The notes: generated by a model not told the origin, from the letters alone. Positions 26,661 to 35,657 are shown, counted from the stretch's first letter. The stretch: 64,000 nt of DNA from an uncultured Rhodocyclaceae bacterium (GCA_907163075.1 CAJQTY010000003.1:238637-302636), one strand, 5' to 3'. Translations and numbers: made by a program.

Positions 26661-26795
26661 GGACTTCCGCTTTCGTGGTTTCAAATGGACGACTTCAGAA
26701 TCACCATTTTGGCACTTCGTTGCCGTGCGCTTTCTTCTCCGCTTCCTCGGGACGGGGAAGTCCCTTTCATTCGTTAGCCATTCACATCTACCGCC

Positions 26796-27188
26796 GTGCC
26801 GATCTCATTCGCCAAAATTTCAAAGAGCTCCACTTACTCCCGCCAGACACTTGCCGAGTTGTGGGGCTACACGAGTTTTCACGCCATTGCGCGCGGCGTC
26901 GTTACCCCACGCAACGACAACAAAATTGTTCTCTTCGTCACAGAAGAAAAACAATCGTCCGCTGAGCAATACGCCGACCGTCTATCCGGCAATACGCTCG
27001 AATGGGAAGGCCCCACAGACCATTTCGCTGAAGATCGAATGCTCAACGCAGAGGCAAACGGTGAGGAAATTCACCTTTTCCACCGAGAGCGGCATCACAG
27101 CGATTTCACCTATTGCGGTCGCCTCAAGGTGCTGAGCCATGCGCTTCACGGCAACCGTCCGAGCCACTTCAAATTCGCGGTTCTGTGA
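26796..27188 (+). CDS. Cassette-encoded protein with a DUF3427-like fold
   Basis: The 130-residue protein starts at GTG and reads YSRQTLAELWGYTSFHAIAR, then NKIVLFVTEEKQ, then EIHLFHRERHHSDFTYCGRL, ending HFKFAVL. The order Y-T/S-R-x-x-L, a charged VT-E/K strand, and LFxRExxxxxFTYxGR is what I recall for DUF3427, a domain usually found at the C-terminus of DEAD/PLD-type restriction helicases. Here it stands alone as a cassette between recombination boxes. I infer a nucleic-acid or restriction-linked role only weakly. Confidence 0.7.
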   Translation: MPISFAKISKSSTYSRQTLAELWGYTSFHAIARGVVTPRNDNKIVLFVTEEKQSSAEQYADRLSGNTLEWEGPTDHFAEDRMLNAEANGEEIHLFHRERHHSDFTYCGRLKVLSHALHGNRPSHFKFAVL

Positions 27189-27195
27189 GCGTCAT

Positions 27196-27258
27196 GGCTA
27201 ACACTACGCTCCAGGGGACGCGCCGCGAGCTGCGCGCCCCTGAGCTAGCACGCTAGAC
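27196..27258 (+). other. attC site of the DUF3427-like cassette
   Basis: GGCTAAC and GCTAGAC are one mismatch each from consensus R'' and R'. GCTCCAGGGGACGCG (27208-27222) pairs with CGCGCCCCTGAGC (27233-27245), leaving two unpaired bases. The site starts 7 bases after the stop of the upstream gene. Confidence 0.75.
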
Positions 27259-27298
27259 CTCGCAGTCGCCGTCCGAATCTATTCGCTATATTTTCCCA

Positions 27299-27736
27299 AT
27301 GAGTCCCAATTCCCGCCGAGTGCTTCAAGCAGTCCTGTACGAATTCTTTGCGATTGCTTTTGTCGGTCCGATTTTAAGCATTGCTTTCAACAAGCCCGCC
27401 ACATCTGCAATTGGATTAGCCATTGTTCTTTCTTCTATTGCTCTTGGATGGAACTACGTCTTCAATACAATCTTCGAGCGCTGGGAGTCCAGGCAATCAA
27501 AGAAGGGGCGAACACTTAATAGACGATTGGCGCACGGTATAGGCTTCGAAGGCGGACTCGTCCTGCTCCTGCTTCCAGTGATGTCCATTTGGCTTAGCAT
27601 CTCACTCCTGGAGGCGTTCATGACAAACATAGCACTACTGGCATTCTTCTTCATCTATGCAGTCGGGTTCACCTGGATATTTGATCGTGTATTTGGTTTG
27701 CCAAAGTCTGCCGCATCCCGAAAAATATCCGGTTAG
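27299..27736 (+). CDS. PACE-family multidrug efflux protein (cassette gene)
   Basis: The 145-residue protein has four transmembrane helices in two repeated pairs: RVLQAVLYEFFAIAFVGPIL with LGWNYVFNTIFERWESR, and RLAHGIGFEGGLVLLLLPVM with FFIYAVGFTWIFDRVFGLP. This tandem bacterial transmembrane pair layout, with the early glutamate in YEFFA and the WNYVFN and FD-R motifs, defines PACE transporters such as AceI, which export chlorhexidine and other biocides or diamines. It is a cassette 40 bases after an attC. A GTTAGGC box follows at 27740-27746. Confidence 0.9.
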   Translation: MSPNSRRVLQAVLYEFFAIAFVGPILSIAFNKPATSAIGLAIVLSSIALGWNYVFNTIFERWESRQSKKGRTLNRRLAHGIGFEGGLVLLLLPVMSIWLSISLLEAFMTNIALLAFFFIYAVGFTWIFDRVFGLPKSAASRKISG

Positions 27737-27822
27737 CTCGTTAGGCTGCACGAGATGCACCAAGTCAGCTCGTCCGGCCGCAGGAAGACAGCTGAACTCA
27801 CTTCCGCGCAAAGGAGAACCCC

Positions 27823-28218
27823 GTGCTTCATGGCTCATGTCACTGTGGCGCAGTCGGCTGGGACTGGACTCATCCAGTCCTGCCTGAGGGCGCCACTGCC
27901 TGCAACTGCACCGTCTGCCGTCGGTACGGAGTGCTCTGGATTTATGACTTCGAAGGCGAAGGGATCAGGGTTTCAGGCCCGACCACCACGTACATTCGAG
28001 GCGAGCACGTTGAGTTCCACTTCTGCCCAACTTGTGGGTGTATTGCCTTCTGGCGCGAGCGGCAACTCACATCAGATGGTCAACGCCGAATAGCAGTTAA
28101 CCTGCGGCTTACTGAGCCAGGCCCCATCGCACGCGTACCAATCGATCACTTCGACGGACTGGACAAGTTCGAGGACCTGCCACGAGACGGCAAGTGTGTC
28201 GCAGATGTGTGGGCCTAG
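27823..28218 (+). CDS. GFA-family zinc protein (cassette gene)
   Basis: The 131-residue protein has the GFA/Mss4-like cysteines: GSCHCGAVGWD at the start, CNCTVCRRYGVLW near residue 27 and FCPTCGCIAFW near residue 67. GFA proteins include S-(hydroxymethyl)glutathione-related enzymes, but most are uncharacterised and are frequent in integron cassettes. The gene follows the GTTAGGC box at 27740. Its TAG stop sits in GCCTAGC, one base from an R'' consensus, but no matching R' follows. Confidence 0.88.
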   Translation: MLHGSCHCGAVGWDWTHPVLPEGATACNCTVCRRYGVLWIYDFEGEGIRVSGPTTTYIRGEHVEFHFCPTCGCIAFWRERQLTSDGQRRIAVNLRLTEPGPIARVPIDHFDGLDKFEDLPRDGKCVADVWA

Positions 28219-28234
28219 CCAGTAGCGCGCAGTG

Positions 28235-28704
28235 CTGCCTACCCGCGCATCGAACTGGATGCCGACCAGCGCTGGTCGATGCCGGCCAGAGCATCACCGT
28301 CGGCGCCATGACGGCCCATGCCGGCCTCTCGCTGCACGTTCTGCGCCGCCTTTACGGCGCACCGTTGGCACGCCAGGTCGGCAGCATCATGCTGGTCGAC
28401 GGCGCCCACGGTTCGCAGCGTCCATTCATGTCACTGCGACAGGATGGCGGCGCGCTGAATGGCCCGGCAAAGTTCGCTCCGCTTCTCCGAGGCGGCCGGC
28501 ATGCCGCCCCTGGCCTACCTGCAGGCACCGCGGGTCGAACACGCCGAGGAACTGCTGGAAAGCACCCGGCTCAGCCTCGATCAGATCCTTGAGCAGATCG
28601 GCTACGGCGATGCCTCCGCCTTCCGCCGCCTGTTCATGCTCAGCACCGGCCTGATTCCGGCCCAGTTCCGGCAGCGCTTCCAGCGGCCGGACCAGATTCG
28701 GTAG
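28235..28704 (+). pseudogene. GlxA/AraC-type regulator remnant with frameshifts
   Basis: Three frames in succession match one protein. YPRIELDADQRW is followed, after a one-base loss near 28268, by VDAGQSITVGAMTAHAGLSL and LARQVGSIMLVDGAHGSQRP, the end of a DJ-1/PfpI-like domain. Then, after a further shift and deletion, come RFSEAAGMPPLAYLQAPRVE and LDQILEQIGYGDASAFRRLF, the two AraC helix-turn-helices. The N-terminus is absent, cut at the end of the cassette array. Clearly non-functional. Confidence 0.75.
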
Positions 28705-28732
28705 CCCCGCAATTGAGGCAGCCGTATGAATT

Positions 28733-28803
28733 GTCGTCCCGGCGCAAGCCGGGAGCCGGTTCGCGCGCCGAAACGGACCCCAGTGGCTTTCGCCGGAATG
28801 ACG
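28733..28803. repeat. Interspersed double-hairpin repeat, copy 2
   Basis: Begins GTCGTCCCGGCGCAAGCCGG and ends CGCCGGAATGAC, the same ends as the copy at 4191-4261; the middle differs. It lies between the GlxA remnant and the chemoreceptor fragment. Confidence 0.7.
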
Positions 28804-28943
28804 GGAAGGCAAAGGATTGGCGTCAGGACAACTTGCACTTGCGGCGCAGGCGGGATAGGCCTGTCATGGAGGCCGGCGTGCGAATTATTTTCCACGCGCC
28901 GACGACCGCCAGCCGACCGCTGCGCGGCGACTGCCGCGCGCCT

Positions 28944-29792
28944 CTAAACCTTGAAACGGCCAGCGATCGAGCGCATTTCGGTCGCCAGTGATTGGAGTGC
29001 ACGCGCGGCGGCGGCCTGTTCGCTCGCGCGATACGCCTCGTCGGTGTTGGCGGCGACGCGTTCGACCTGCGCCGAAATACTCCGGCTGGCGCTGCCCTGT
29101 TCGACGATGACGACGTTGATGTCCTTGGCGATATCGACATACTTGAGTGCGCCATCCCGGATCTCGGCGATCGCCTTGGCCGCCTCGTCGGAATATTGGA
29201 CGCCGGCCGTGACGCGGTCGACCGCCCGCGCTATGGCCTCGACGGCGACGTTTGCGTTGCTCTGGATATGCTCGACCATGGAGACGATCTCGCCGGTGGC
29301 GCCGCGCGTGCGTTCGGCGAGTTTGCGCACCTCGTCGGCGACGACCGCAAAGCCGCGCCCGTTTTCGCCGGCGCGCGCCGCTTCGATGGCGGCGTTGAGC
29401 GCCAGCAGGTTGGTCTGTTCGGCGACGTCGCGAATCACCTGCACGACGCCGGAAATGCGTTGCGAACTTTGACCGAGTTCGACCATGTGAGCCGACACGT
29501 CGCCCATCATGCGCGATACGGCGTGAATTTCCTCGGCCGACTTGACGATGATCCGGCTGCCCAGGTCCGATTGCGCGCGCGAATTTTCGGCGATGGACGC
29601 GCCGTGCGTCGAGGTCGCGGCGATGTGGCTGATGCTCACCGACAGTTGTTCGACCACCGCCGCCATCGTCGACGTCGATTCTTTGCTTCCGCTGGCCACC
29701 TGCGCCGACTGCTGGACGATCGTCGTCAGCGATTTCGACGCGTCGTCGACCTTGACCACCGAATCTTTGATATCGCTGACTAGTTGTCGCAA
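28944..29792 (-). pseudogene. Methyl-accepting chemotaxis protein, N-terminally truncated
   Basis: The 282 residues are a complete cytoplasmic signalling domain, with the hairpin tip [20 protein letters not shown] followed by [18 protein letters not shown]. The frame opens only at a TTG with no ribosome site and is preceded by a stop; transmembrane, sensor and HAMP parts are missing. The break lies about 120 bases from the IS5-like element, which probably caused it. If translated it would be a soluble, stimulus-blind signalling fragment. Confidence 0.8.
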
Positions 29793-29918
29793 CTGCTGTC
29801 CGCGAGCGCAATGCCAAGGCTTGTCCCGTTAAATGGAAATTCACCGCTCAGGACGCTCGCCGAAAACTCGCTCGACTCTATCCTTGCGTTTCTCCATGAC
29901 TGACTACTAGTGTCGTGT

Positions 29919-30565
29919 CTAGGGAAACGTTGATCAGTTGACCTTGGCAGGCGGAACGAGTTGGTTTTCTGGGTTGGATTTGAAGAAATCGGCGTTTTTC
30001 ATAGCTCGGGTGGCCGCTTTTGATCGATTTCTGCCCCTCAAGAGGCAACTTTGGCGTCAGCCGCCAATATCCATCGACGAGCAAGAACAAGATTGGCCAG
30101 GCCGAACAGGGTCAGCAACTGGGACGTATTCTTGGCCAGCCCCTTGTAGCGAGTCTTGCAGTGCTTGAAGAGATTCTTCACCACATGGAAAGGATGCTCA
30201 ACCTTGGACCGAATGCTTGCCTTGGCATGTTCAACCTGGGCAACCAGGTCGCCCAAGGCCGTTCGGGCCAGTGTTTTCACCTTGCTCGGCTTCTCGGCGA
30301 CATGCCATTCCACGGTGGCGCCGGCACTTTCCGGGTGCTTCTCCACACCCAGGTAGCCTGCGTCGCCAAAGGCGGCCTGCTCTTCGCCATGGAGCAACGC
30401 CTGGGCCTGCGAAATGTCGCTGACGTTACCCGCTGTGCCAATGACCGTATGTACCAGACCGGAGTGTGCATCGACACCACTATGCGCCTTCATACCGAAG
30501 TACCGCTGATTGCCTTTCTTGTTCTGGTGCATTTCCGGATCGCGCTTGCCGGCCTTGTTCTTAGG
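29919..30565 (-). mobile_element. IS5-family element remnant with 3' part of transposase
   Basis: The transposase fragment (stop at 30038; in-frame ATG at 30532, similarity from about 30558) reads KNKAGKRDPEMHQNKKGNQR and so on, with GMKAHSGVDAHSGLVH, FGDAGYLG and VEHPFHVVKNLF, typical of the C-terminal half of IS5-group DDE transposases. The N-terminal half with the first Asp is missing. The left end CTAGGGAAACGTTGAT at 29919 matches the inverted sequence ATCAGCGTTTCCCTAG ending at 30678. CTAG at both ends fits an IS5-type target. Confidence 0.75.
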
Positions 30566-30678
30566 GAGGCGCTGATTTATTCGTCACACCGGCGGAAGCC
30601 GGTGTCCAGCTCGTTGATTTTTATGGATTCCGGCGTTCGCCGGAATGACTATTTCTCGTTTAATCAGCGTTTCCCTAG
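30561..30678. mobile_element. MITE-like element sharing the IS5 ends, containing repeat copy 3
   Basis: TTAGGGAGGCGCTGATTTAT at the left is an imperfect inverted copy of the right end, TTTAATCAGCGTTTCCCTAG. Between them lies a third copy of the double-hairpin repeat (30583-30649: GTCACACCGGCGGAAGCCGG ... GCCGGAATGAC). The unit has no coding capacity. It joins the truncated transposase to the truncated ribokinase gene and could be mobilised by an enzyme recognising IS5 ends. Confidence 0.55.
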
Positions 30679-30858
30679 TCGGGCACACGCCACGGCCTGA
30701 TTGGCACCCTTGCCACCAGGCAAGGTGGAGAATTCCTGTCCGTTAAGGGTCTCACCTCCAACCGGTGCGCTTGGCGTGCGCATCACCAGATCCATATCAA
30801 GACTGCCGACGACGATGATCGGTTTGTCTTTTGTGTGAGAGAAATCGAATTTGCTCAT
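30664..30858 (-). pseudogene. rbsK: Ribokinase, N-terminal fragment
   Basis: Only 64 codons remain. [18 protein letters not shown] and [15 protein letters not shown] are the PfkB-type start of ribokinase, including the substrate-binding GGKGAN. The last codons are supplied by the inverted-repeat end of the adjoining mobile element. The ATG overlaps the rbsR stop (ATGA). Without the ATP-binding domain the product cannot phosphorylate ribose, so the rbs operon depends on another kinase if it functions. Confidence 0.9.
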
Positions 30859-31877
30859 GGTTTTGTCTTGATCGGTTGATAGCGGGCAGTGGAGTCACGA
30901 ACCTTTAGTTGCGGTTCAAGTATCACTCGCCGTCCTTCGCTGCGACTGCTTTCAACGCGTTCCAGCAGAAGCTCTGCCGCCAGCGTGCCGATTTGCAGTT
31001 TGGGTTGTGCAATCGTGGTCAGCGGTGGTGCCGAGAACGCCGCCAGGTCGATATCGTCAAAGCCCACCATGGAAAGTTGCTCGGGGACGGAAACACCCGC
31101 TTCGCGAGCGGCGGTCAATGCGCCAAAGGCCATCAAATCGTTGCAGACGAAGACGGCCGTTGGTCGCGGTTTGCGCTTGAGCAGGGTCTGCATGGCGAGG
31201 TAGCCGCCGCGTGCCGTGAAGTCACCGCGTGCGAGATCGTTTTCCTTGCGTTCAACGCCTGCCACCTCCAGGGCTTGCACCCATCCGGCCCGTCGTTGCG
31301 AACTGGGAGAAAGTCCCGGCGGTCCACTGATGCAGGCGACGCGAGGATGGCCGAGTTCAAGCAGATGGCGGGTTGCAATTTCACCACCGACCGCGTGGTT
31401 GACTTCGACCAGATCGCTGTTTGTCATGCCCGCGACTTCCCGGTCAAGAAGTACGAGCGGCATTTTTATGTCGCCCAGCGTCGCCCGCACCACGGCGTCG
31501 CTGCCCGTGGCGACAAATACCAGGCCATCGATGCGTTTCTCGGCCAGTACGCGAAGATATGAGGCTTGTCGTTTGGGGTCGTCATTGGAGTTGCACAGGA
31601 TGAGGTTGTACCCGGCAGCAAAACAGCGATCCTCGACTCCACAAATGATCTCGGCAAAGTAGGGGTTCGAGTTGTTCGGGATCACCATGCCGAAGGTTCG
31701 CGTACTGTTGTGTTTGAGGCTGCGTGCCACGGCGCTCGGTACGTAGCCCAGTTCGCGTACCGCCTCCTCGACCCGCAGACGGGCGGCTTCGCTGACGAAG
31801 CGAGTGCCATTGACGACGTGTGATACGGTCGTGATCGACACTCCTGCGTGTTGAGCTACGTTCTTGATGTTCGCCAT
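30855..31877 (-). CDS. rbsR: LacI-family ribose operon repressor
   Basis: The 340-residue protein starts [20 protein letters not shown], a LacI-type helix-turn-helix, followed by the hinge [13 protein letters not shown] and a periplasmic-binding-protein-like ligand domain ([37 protein letters not shown]). It lies between rbsC and the rbsK fragment and should bind the palindromes upstream of rbsB. The start is unambiguous. Confidence 0.92.
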   Translation of the reverse strand: MANIKNVAQHAGVSITTVSHVVNGTRFVSEAARLRVEEAVRELGYVPSAVARSLKHNSTRTFGMVIPNNSNPYFAEIICGVEDRCFAAGYNLILCNSNDDPKRQASYLRVLAEKRIDGLVFVATGSDAVVRATLGDIKMPLVLLDREVAGMTNSDLVEVNHAVGGEIATRHLLELGHPRVACISGPPGLSPSSQRRAGWVQALEVAGVERKENDLARGDFTARGGYLAMQTLLKRKPRPTAVFVCNDLMAFGALTAAREAGVSVPEQLSMVGFDDIDLAAFSAPPLTTIAQPKLQIGTLAAELLLERVESSRSEGRRVILEPQLKVRDSTARYQPIKTKP

Positions 31878-32067
31878 GCTTGCGATCTCGCCATTTCTTC
31901 AGGTGCAACCGGATTTTTACGTTGGCAGTACAAACTCAATGTTGCCGCACTTTTTGTAACGCACCCAGCATAATTCGCTGGGACCTCCGAGGACTTCTTG
32001 CTGCTCGTATGGCTTTTCCTGTCAATTTGGTTCGCGTCCTGATGAGTCTTGAACTAGTTTTGCCGGA

Positions 32068-33096
32068 TTAGCCACCACGTCGCATCGAACGCAGACGATA
32101 GGTGTCGAGGATGACAGCCAGAATGATCACGCCGCCGGTAATCATCTGTCGGATGAAATCGCCTACGCCGATCAAAACCAGTCCGTTGGCCAGAACGCCA
32201 ATAATGCATGCGCCAAGCAGCGTACCGATGATCGAACCGCGACCGCCGGAAAGACTGGTACCGCCGATGATCACGGCGGCGATGGCGTTGAGTTCGAAGC
32301 CGATACCGAGAATCGGGCTGGCTACCGTCAGTCGTGTCATGTAGAGCACGGCCGCAACGCCGACGGATGCACCACAGATCGTGAAGGCAAGAATCTTGTA
32401 TGCCAGAAGGTTGTGGCCGGCAAGACGCACCGCTTCTTCATTATTGCCGATGGCGTAGATAAGCCGACCGAATACAGTGCGCGTCAGCACAATCCAGGCG
32501 ACGATTACAAGGGCCAGCGCCACGAGAAACAAGGCTGGCATTCCGAAAAGGCTTGATGTGCCGAACTCATTGAAGGCATCCGGGAACTCATAAATCGAGC
32601 GTGCATCGGTCCATTGCAGCGCCCCCCCTCGGGCGATGTTGAGCATGCCCAGGGTGACAATGAACGAAGGGACTCCCCACAGGCTGGATATCGTTCCGTT
32701 GATCAGGCCGCAGACGACCCCAACGGCAATACTGGTGAGAATTGCAAGCAGAATGGCCGCACCGACGGACAAGCCATCGAGCTTGAGTACCGTTCCAGCA
32801 ACGACGGCGCAGAGTGCGGTCAACGAACCGACCGAAAGATCGATGCCGCCAATCAGAATCACGAAGGTCATTCCAACCGCGAGGCAAACGTTGATCGCGA
32901 TCTGGGTAAAAATGTTGCTGATATTGCCGGGGGTCAAAAAGAGCGGCGACAGCGCGGAGAAGATGATCACCAGAAGCAATAGTGCGATCGCAATTCCAGA
33001 ATCACGCACCAATTGCTGAAGTCCCTTGGGCAAGAGGCTCTGGGTTGGCGTGGGTGTCGCAGGCGCGGTGGTGTCCGTGCTAGGCTGCTTGGGCAT
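32068..33096 (-). CDS. rbsC: Ribose ABC transporter permease
   Basis: The 342-residue membrane protein has ILIGGIDLSVGSLTALCAVV near residue 82, the signature of RbsC-type permeases, and VIIGGTSLSGGRGSIIGTLL in the second half. It forms the channel of the RbsABC importer. The start overlaps the rbsA end by 17 bases. rbsC is separated from rbsR by 190 bp with no evident terminator. Confidence 0.93.
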   Translation of the reverse strand: MPKQPSTDTTAPATPTPTQSLLPKGLQQLVRDSGIAIALLLLVIIFSALSPLFLTPGNISNIFTQIAINVCLAVGMTFVILIGGIDLSVGSLTALCAVVAGTVLKLDGLSVGAAILLAILTSIAVGVVCGLINGTISSLWGVPSFIVTLGMLNIARGGALQWTDARSIYEFPDAFNEFGTSSLFGMPALFLVALALVIVAWIVLTRTVFGRLIYAIGNNEEAVRLAGHNLLAYKILAFTICGASVGVAAVLYMTRLTVASPILGIGFELNAIAAVIIGGTSLSGGRGSIIGTLLGACIIGVLANGLVLIGVGDFIRQMITGGVIILAVILDTYRLRSMRRGG

Positions 33097-34630
33097 TGCT
33101 TTCTCCTGATTTCATGTATTCGCTGTAGGCAAGTTCGAGAATGCGGCTTTCGTCGAAATCCTTGCGCAGGACTTCTCCCGCGACTTTTCCGCGTGAAAGC
33201 ACGATGATTCGGTCTGTAAGTTGCATCAGTTCAGGCAAATCCGACGAGACAACAATCAAGGCTGTTCCAGTATCCGCGATGGATTGCAGCAGACGATGGA
33301 TTTCAGCCTTGGCGCCAACATCGACACCGCGCGTCGGTTCGTCAAGAATCAGCACGGCCGGTTCGCAGAGCAGCCATTTCCCAAGCACCACCTTCTGCTG
33401 GTTTCCGCCCGAGAGTTGGCGTGGATGCTGTTCGATCGTGGTCAGACGAATCTGTAGCGTCCTGGCCATGTCATTGGCATCTTTGGACTCGACTGAATTG
33501 AGTAGCCAGCCTGCACGCGAACACGCGCCCAGCCGTGCCAGGGAAAGATTCGAGCGGATCGGCATATCCAGCAGCAAACCTTCGTCCTTCCGATCTTCGG
33601 TCACCAGGCAGATGCCTTCAGCCAGCGCGTCTGCCGGAGAGCGGATTTTGACCGGGCGCCCTTCGCGGAAAATACTGCCCGCCTGCAGTGCATCAGCCCC
33701 GAAAATGGCACGCACCGTTTCAGTCCGCCCCGAGCCGACCAGACCGGCAATGCCAAGGATTTCGCCGACGCCCACCGCAAAATCGACCTGCGCGCCATTC
33801 GGTTGGCCCTTGAAGCGCAATCCTTCGACGCGCAGAGCCTCCTGGCGTTGATCTGCCGGATTGGCACGCGGCGTCGCCTCGATCACTTCGCGCCCGACCA
33901 TCAAACGGACCAGATCCCGTGGGGTGGTCTCGCTGATCGGTTGGGTCGACACTTTGCGGCCGTTGCGCAGTACGGTAACGCTGTCGCATATTTCGAACAG
34001 TTCTTGCAGATGGTGCGAGACAAAAAGGATCGCCACGCCTGAATCGCGCAAACGAACAATGATTTCGAACAGACGCTCAGTCTCACGCGAGGTCAGCGTG
34101 GCCGTGGGCTCGTCCATGATTACGATCCGGCTGTCGCCGGAGAGCGCCTTGGCAATTTCAATCAACTGCCGCTGCGCCATGCCAAGACCCTGTACGATTT
34201 GTGTCGGCGATACGTCGTCAAGTCCGACCAGGCTGAGCAATTCACTGGCTCGACGGTTCAGCGCCACTCGGTCAATCAGTCCAAAATGTTTGCGTGGCAA
34301 GGACTCGAACAGCAGATTCTCCGCTACGCTGAGTTGATCGAGCATGAGCAATTCCTGATGTACGACGCGAATGCCCTTGCCAATCGAATCGAATGGGGAA
34401 TGCGGCGCATAGGCTTCGCCGGCCAGTAACATCGTTCCGCCATCCGGCGGGTAAGCCCCGCACAGGACTTTGATCAGGCTGGATTTGCCAGCGCCGTTTT
34501 CGCCGGCGAGCGCATGAACTTGACCGGACTGTAGCTTGAGGTCGACATTGTCGAGGGCTAAAACGCCGGGAAACTGCTTGGATATACCCTGTATTTCGAG
34601 TGCGACGTGTGGGGTCAATAAATCAGTCAT
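33080..34630 (-). CDS. rbsA: Ribose ABC transporter ATP-binding protein (two domains)
   Basis: The 516-residue protein has two ABC domains. The first has Walker [10 protein letters not shown] and Walker B IVIMDEPTATL. The second has a degenerate Walker A (GLVGSGRTE) but an intact [15 protein letters not shown] signature and [15 protein letters not shown]. This is the normal RbsA/MglA asymmetry. I start at MTDLLTPHVALEIQG; no strong ribosome site precedes it. Confidence 0.92.
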   Translation of the reverse strand: MTDLLTPHVALEIQGISKQFPGVLALDNVDLKLQSGQVHALAGENGAGKSSLIKVLCGAYPPDGGTMLLAGEAYAPHSPFDSIGKGIRVVHQELLMLDQLSVAENLLFESLPRKHFGLIDRVALNRRASELLSLVGLDDVSPTQIVQGLGMAQRQLIEIAKALSGDSRIVIMDEPTATLTSRETERLFEIIVRLRDSGVAILFVSHHLQELFEICDSVTVLRNGRKVSTQPISETTPRDLVRLMVGREVIEATPRANPADQRQEALRVEGLRFKGQPNGAQVDFAVGVGEILGIAGLVGSGRTETVRAIFGADALQAGSIFREGRPVKIRSPADALAEGICLVTEDRKDEGLLLDMPIRSNLSLARLGACSRAGWLLNSVESKDANDMARTLQIRLTTIEQHPRQLSGGNQQKVVLGKWLLCEPAVLILDEPTRGVDVGAKAEIHRLLQSIADTGTALIVVSSDLPELMQLTDRIIVLSRGKVAGEVLRKDFDESRILELAYSEYMKSGESNAQAA

Positions 34631-34709
34631 CGGAGGATAAACCCAAATAAAGTGTTGTCGCCGTAAGTGGGCCGGCCAAACTGGTCGGCCCACGCTTGCT
34701 TCACCAGCG

Positions 34710-35657
34710 CTACTTCAGGTTTTCTGCGGTAACCAACTCAATTGGTGTCTTGATCCAGCCCTTTAGAGACTTGCCTTCCTTACGTGCCTTGATGCCTAGA
34801 TCAATCGCATTGGCAGCCATTTCAGAACCAAACTGGTCGACCGTCGCCAATACCTTGCCCGATTTGATCAGCGGACGAATGGCCGGGATATTGTCAAAAC
34901 CAACCACCAGGATCTTGCCGCCCTGGCCAGCCGCATCCAGCGCCTTGACCACGCCAAGTGCCATTGAATCGTTGGCCGCCATCACGCCCTTGATATCAGG
35001 ATTAGCCGTGAGGATGTTGGTAAAGACCTGATTGGCCTCTTCTGTTTCCCACATGGCGGTGCGCGAAGCCACGACATTCAGCTTGCCTTCCTTGGCTGCA
35101 TCCATGAACCCGGCCTTGCGTTGCTGACCGTTATCGGCACCCGGGTTGCCTTCAATAATGACAACCTTCGCGCCCGGCCCGAGTTTCTTGGCCAGGGCAT
35201 CACCCGCCATCTTCGCGCCGCCACGGTTGTCGGGGCCAACAAAGGCAAGGTCAAGGCCCGCTTTCTTCTTGGCCGCTTCATCCAGCGCGACGTCAAAGTT
35301 GATGACTGTAATCCCTGCCTTTACCGCCTTGAGAACTGGCGCAACCATGGCTTTCGAGTCGGCCGGCGCAAGCACGATGACGTCCTTTTTCTGTGTAATG
35401 AAGCTCTCAACAGCGAGCGTTTGGGCATCGAAATCGGTTTCATCCTTCATGCCGACGGCGGTCAGAACGAAGTCACCACGTTTCTTTTCGTAGGCAATGG
35501 CACCTTCCGTCATCACCTTGAAAAACTCATTGGCCAGTGACTTCATCACCAGACCAACCTTTGGTTTTTCATCGGCAGCAAAGGTCTGCGACAGGGGGAA
35601 AGCAGCGACTACCGCCAACGCAACCAGCGATTTAACAACAGTGCGACGAGCAATCAT
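34710..35657 (-). CDS. rbsB: Periplasmic ribose-binding protein
   Basis: The 315-residue protein has a signal peptide (MIARRTVVKSLVALAVVAAF, cleavage after TFA) and the RbsB fold: VGLVMKSLANEFFKVM, VIVLAPADSKAMV, VMAANDSMALGVVKAL and ILVVGFDNIPAIRPLI. It delivers sugar to RbsAC. First gene of the operon, 79 bases before rbsA, behind a promoter overlapping candidate RbsR sites. Confidence 0.92.
   Translation of the reverse strand: MIARRTVVKSLVALAVVAAFPLSQTFAADEKPKVGLVMKSLANEFFKVMTEGAIAYEKKRGDFVLTAVGMKDETDFDAQTLAVESFITQKKDVIVLAPADSKAMVAPVLKAVKAGITVINFDVALDEAAKKKAGLDLAFVGPDNRGGAKMAGDALAKKLGPGAKVVIIEGNPGADNGQQRKAGFMDAAKEGKLNVVASRTAMWETEEANQVFTNILTANPDIKGVMAANDSMALGVVKALDAAGQGGKILVVGFDNIPAIRPLIKSGKVLATVDQFGSEMAANAIDLGIKARKEGKSLKGWIKTPIELVTAENLK

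Larger units (their letters stand above)
22551..28218. mobile_element. Integron-type cassette array without integrase (CALIN-like)
   Basis: Small single-gene units on the + strand are separated by attC-type sites, each with an R''-like box, a hairpin with one or two unpaired bases in one arm, and an R' box GTTRRRY. The clearest sites are 23108-23175, 23803-23857 and 27196-27258; degenerate ones lie at 26225-26273 and around 27740. The cassette genes are HNH, TRIC, DUF3427-like, PACE and GFA. An IS91-family element and an IS110 fragment have inserted. No intI is present in the window, so the term CALIN (cluster of attC sites lacking an integron integrase) applies as far as visible. Confidence 0.75.
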
